Assembly (NCBI GenBank): GCA_038087015.1
Contig: JASBNA010000056.1
Span: 124,001-188,000, forward strand
Reading direction: 5' to 3'
Source of the DNA: Cerrena zonata
Lineage: Eukaryota > Basidiomycota > Agaricomycetes > Polyporales > Cerrenaceae
Length of the DNA stretch: 64,000 nt
Each line of letters begins with the position of its first letter. The first letter of the stretch is position 1. Position numbers and translations under genes: made by a program. The notes beneath the pieces are model-generated. The model did no database searches. It had not been told where the DNA came from and saw nothing but the letters and a program-made list of their open reading frames with translations. Below are positions 61,414-64,000 of the stretch, piece after piece.

Positions 61414-64000
61414 TTATTCTTGTTGATTATCGAAAATTTGTCTAATCACGTTCTGTTGAGAATCGTTAAGGGTACCAAAGACCAATGTATAGGTTTTTGG
61501 ATTATTGGCTTGTAAAGATCCACCAAATTCACGAAAGATTTGAAATGCGTCAATATTATCTAACGGGGTAGTAACTAAAGGATCCTCAACAATTTGTTCT
61601 TCATCTTCATCATAAAAGCCAGAATTTTTCAACTTAGAGTTTTCCTCCAGTAAGAAATTCATATATGCTTGGGTTGAGTTTTCATCTTTATCGACACTAT
61701 CTTCTGAAGCAAGGTATTCGGAAACCGCTTCTGCTGATAATTCATCCTCATCATCCCAATTTTGGTAATAATCTTGGCTCGAGGAAAAGTCGGTATATGA
61801 GAAAGTTTGACGTTTCTTTGCAAATGATTCAAGGGCATTTGGGAGTTCACTAAATAATGCAACAAGACTGGTTCCTAAATGCTCAACAATTGATTGGTCT
61901 AAACTGTTGAATGCATTTGGGTCACTGATTAAGCTTATTAAACCCATAATTGATAATTTCAAGTCGAAAACTCTTTTAAGCATTGGAATTAAAGTGAACC
62001 ATCTTCTGAAAAAATTATTCAACATTTCACGTTCCTGTAAAACACTCAATGTTAAAGTTGGTTCGTATGTTAATGCACCAACAATGATGTTATTTATGTT
62101 TACGTCAAAGGAAGTGTTTCTAACGAGCTGCTCTTCATTATTCACTGATTTAGCAACTTGTAAGAAACTGGTAATGATAGGTTGGATGAAATCGGATCCG
62201 TAATTTTGCAACGATAAAATAAAAGTTTGAGCTAATTCAGCAGCAAAGATAATATCATTAAGGCCAATGGCATTCGATTCACTAGCAAGTATTATCTTAA
62301 TTATATTGAAAAAATTTGATTGCAATTGAGGGTTTTTTATGAGTTCATCTTGACCAAAAATCAAGAAGTTCTGTAAGCATTGCGTAATTTCTTCAACGTA
62401 CATCAATGCAATACCATCTTCAAAGGTTTCACAAAGGAAGCCAAAATTTTTCCACATTATTGGTGTTGTATATCTGACTAAGAAAGTAGAATTCTCCATC
62501 AATTCGCATACTTCTGCTAAGAAATCATCAAGTCTATTAACTAAAACAAATTCAATGGCTGGTGAAAAAACTTCTTCTAATTTAGTACAAATTTCTTTTG
62601 AATTCTCGAAAGAAAGTAGAACAGTGATCATTGTATTTAAAAATCCAATAGCTGCCATGACTTTTTCTGATTGATCTTCGTAGTCACCATTAAAATCGTC
62701 AATATCGACTTTTGATGCTTCATTAATTTCATAAGCTAATCTCATAAATTGCTCAACTAGTTTAGTCATTAAATCCACACCAAAAGGTTGTAATTGTTCT
62801 GAAAAATTTTCAACACATTCTTGCATAACTGCAGAAATTGCATCATTATCAAGTTCATTGGAAAGTTCTAATAATTTAGACATTGTTGGTAAAATTATGG
62901 TAGATAAAACTTCTTGAAATTGAGGTAATCCTAAATAAGCTTGAATAGCTAATGCACATTGTAAATTAACTGGTAAACTTGAATTTTCATCAGTGTTAAA
63001 ATTATTCAATATACCATGAAATAAAATTGATAAACTTTCATTATCTTTTAATTCTAAATCAGAGAATTTTGAGCAAATATCTAAAGTTTCTGCTTTTAAA
63101 AAATCGAATTTTGAAGTTAAATTTGGAAAAACTAAATTAGTTAAAAATGGTTCCATTTGGGAATAATAAGGAGATGAAGGAATAACCACATAATGAGAGA
63201 TTCCACCAATTAATTTTAAAGCACCATCTTTCTTTTTAGCAATTTCCAAAGTTTCTGGTTGTTCTTGTAAACTACTCAATTGTTTATATGCAAAAGTAAT
63301 AATTGGTTCCAAAGTTGTATTTCTACGCTTATCAACAAAAGTAACCAATAAGCCTAAAGCAGCAGCATCTGGAGTGTCTAAACCATCATAAATATCAAAA
63401 TTTGAATGAATATATTCATGAGGATCATTCTCAAAAATTTCTAAGATATGATCAGAAGGACATAATAAAGGATAAATTAAATGAGAAACCAAATTTTCAA
63501 AATAGGGTTTTATAAGAAGCCAAGTCTTTTTTTGAGTTACACCATGACTTAAAAATTGTAAAAGATGGTAAAGATTTGAAGAAGACAACCACCTTTGATT
63601 ATGACACCATTGTTCAATAATTGATAAATAAGTATTAAGTATTTGAGGAATGAAATCATCTAGAAACATATTATAAAAATCTTTATAATTAAAATTTCTT
63701 GATAAACTTTTAGATGAATACCTAGTGAAAAGTCTATTTAAATTTGCAACTGACCATTTATAACATTTTGAAATTTGTAAGAAATTTTTTTCTTGTTCAC
63801 TAGCATTGGAATTAGTAACATATTCTGGAGGAGACATATTAGTAATTGAACAATGAAATTCAGCCCAACTAGTTAACAATTCTCTTGTTTGTAAAGGGTG
63901 AGGTAAATCATAATAAGTAACAAATTTATAAGCTTTTAAAATTAATTTTAATATTTCTGAAGTAAATTCAGTAATATTTTCATGATGAGCAAGAATTGAA
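61414..64000 (-). CDS. Importin-7/8-type karyopherin (Nmd5/Sxm1), N-terminus beyond right edge
   Basis: The frame is open from 64000 to the stop at 61414, about 861 residues, with no start in the window. HEAT-repeat sequence of the importin-beta family is visible: LILKAYKFVTYYDLPHPLQ near the edge, DGLDTPDAAALGLLVTFVDK, KDGALKLIGGISHYVVIPSSPYYSQ, LVNRLDDFLAEVCELMENS and FRRWFTLIPMLKRVFDLKLS. An acidic stretch (YQNWDDEDELSAEA) and EDPLVTTPLDNIDAFQIFREF end the protein. By comparison with the family, about 180-200 residues are missing, for a total near 1050, which favours Nmd5 over Sxm1. Such karyopherins import TFIIS, ribosomal proteins or stress kinases. Confidence 0.88.
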   Translation of the reverse strand, partial: SILAHHENITEFTSEILKLILKAYKFVTYYDLPHPLQTRELLTSWAEFHCSITNMSPPEYVTNSNASEQEKNFLQISKCYKWSVANLNRLFTRYSSKSLSRNFNYKDFYNMFLDDFIPQILNTYLSIIEQWCHNQRWLSSSNLYHLLQFLSHGVTQKKTWLLIKPYFENLVSHLIYPLLCPSDHILEIFENDPHEYIHSNFDIYDGLDTPDAAALGLLVTFVDKRRNTTLEPIITFAYKQLSSLQEQPETLEIAKKKDGALKLIGGISHYVVIPSSPYYSQMEPFLTNLVFPNLTSKFDFLKAETLDICSKFSDLELKDNESLSILFHGILNNFNTDENSSLPVNLQCALAIQAYLGLPQFQEVLSTIILPTMSKLLELSNELDNDAISAVMQECVENFSEQLQPFGVDLMTKLVEQFMRLAYEINEASKVDIDDFNGDYEDQSEKVMAAIGFLNTMITVLLSFENSKEICTKLEEVFSPAIEFVLVNRLDDFLAEVCELMENSTFLVRYTTPIMWKNFGFLCETFEDGIALMYVEEITQCLQNFLIFGQDELIKNPQLQSNFFNIIKIILASESNAIGLNDIIFAAELAQTFILSLQNYGSDFIQPIITSFLQVAKSVNNEEQLVRNTSFDVNINNIIVGALTYEPTLTLSVLQEREMLNNFFRRWFTLIPMLKRVFDLKLSIMGLISLISDPNAFNSLDQSIVEHLGTSLVALFSELPNALESFAKKRQTFSYTDFSSSQDYYQNWDDEDELSAEAVSEYLASEDSVDKDENSTQAYMNFLLEENSKLKNSGFYDEDEEQIVEDPLVTTPLDNIDAFQIFREFGGSLQANNPKTYTLVFGTLNDSQQNVIRQIFDNQQE

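Overview
This window is nuclear DNA of an ascomycete yeast (Saccharomycotina). Genes are compact and mostly intronless, AT-biased, lie on both strands, and encode eukaryotic housekeeping proteins: spliceosomal DnaJ, cytochrome b5, Nop15, TFIIIC, Lat1, RNase H2, Tom7, synaptojanin, Yaf9, Sec23, Bem2, Oxa1, Smc6, Blm10, Arb1 and an importin. A Candida-type secreted purine nucleoside permease, the PIR/Cwp1-type cell-wall protein and the protein flavour point to the CTG-Ser clade (Serinales). The genetic code itself is not settled here: one CTG falls on a Ser position of the Maf family, while a run of CTG codons in BEM2 reads well as Leu.

Layout. 0-14 kb: a cell-wall mannoprotein running off the left edge, a cystathionine-lyase-like PLP enzyme, CWC23, CYB5, NOP15, a Maf-type nucleotide pyrophosphatase, TFC7 in pieces, LAT1, RNH201, a FLX1-type carrier and TOM7. 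14-34 kb: an INP52-type phosphoinositide phosphatase, YAF9, an unrecognised gene, a SEC23 family member, MSK1, a 2.6 kb gene-free stretch, and BEM2. 33-44 kb: OXA1, a probable mitochondrial helical-repeat protein, SMC6, then the convergent purine pair NUP and GUD1. 44-48 kb: a repeat-rich patch with two unrecognised genes, and a DHA1-type transporter. 48-57 kb: BLM10 and ARB1, diverging from a shared promoter with Rap1-like sites. 57.5-61.4 kb: a decayed island between tRNA-Ala and tRNA-Ile holding Ty3/gypsy pol wreckage, a PD-(D/E)XK-like relic and a Cys-rich relic. 61.4-64 kb: an NMD5/SXM1-type importin running off the right edge.

The most striking pattern is that several conserved genes (Maf, TFC7 twice, BEM2, OXA1, SMC6) are broken by single frame slips, all in the same direction (skip one base, or equivalently restore two), often in homopolymers; another gene has an in-frame TAA followed by about 80 more plausible codons. 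I read this as most likely residual sequence errors or decayed alleles of a diploid or hybrid, and give the joined spans. Other points of interest are an intron in TFC7 with a TACTAAC branch box, the loss of the penultimate Tyr at the Blm10 C-terminus, and the tRNA-bracketed transposon island. I found no clear, wholly new multi-gene system.
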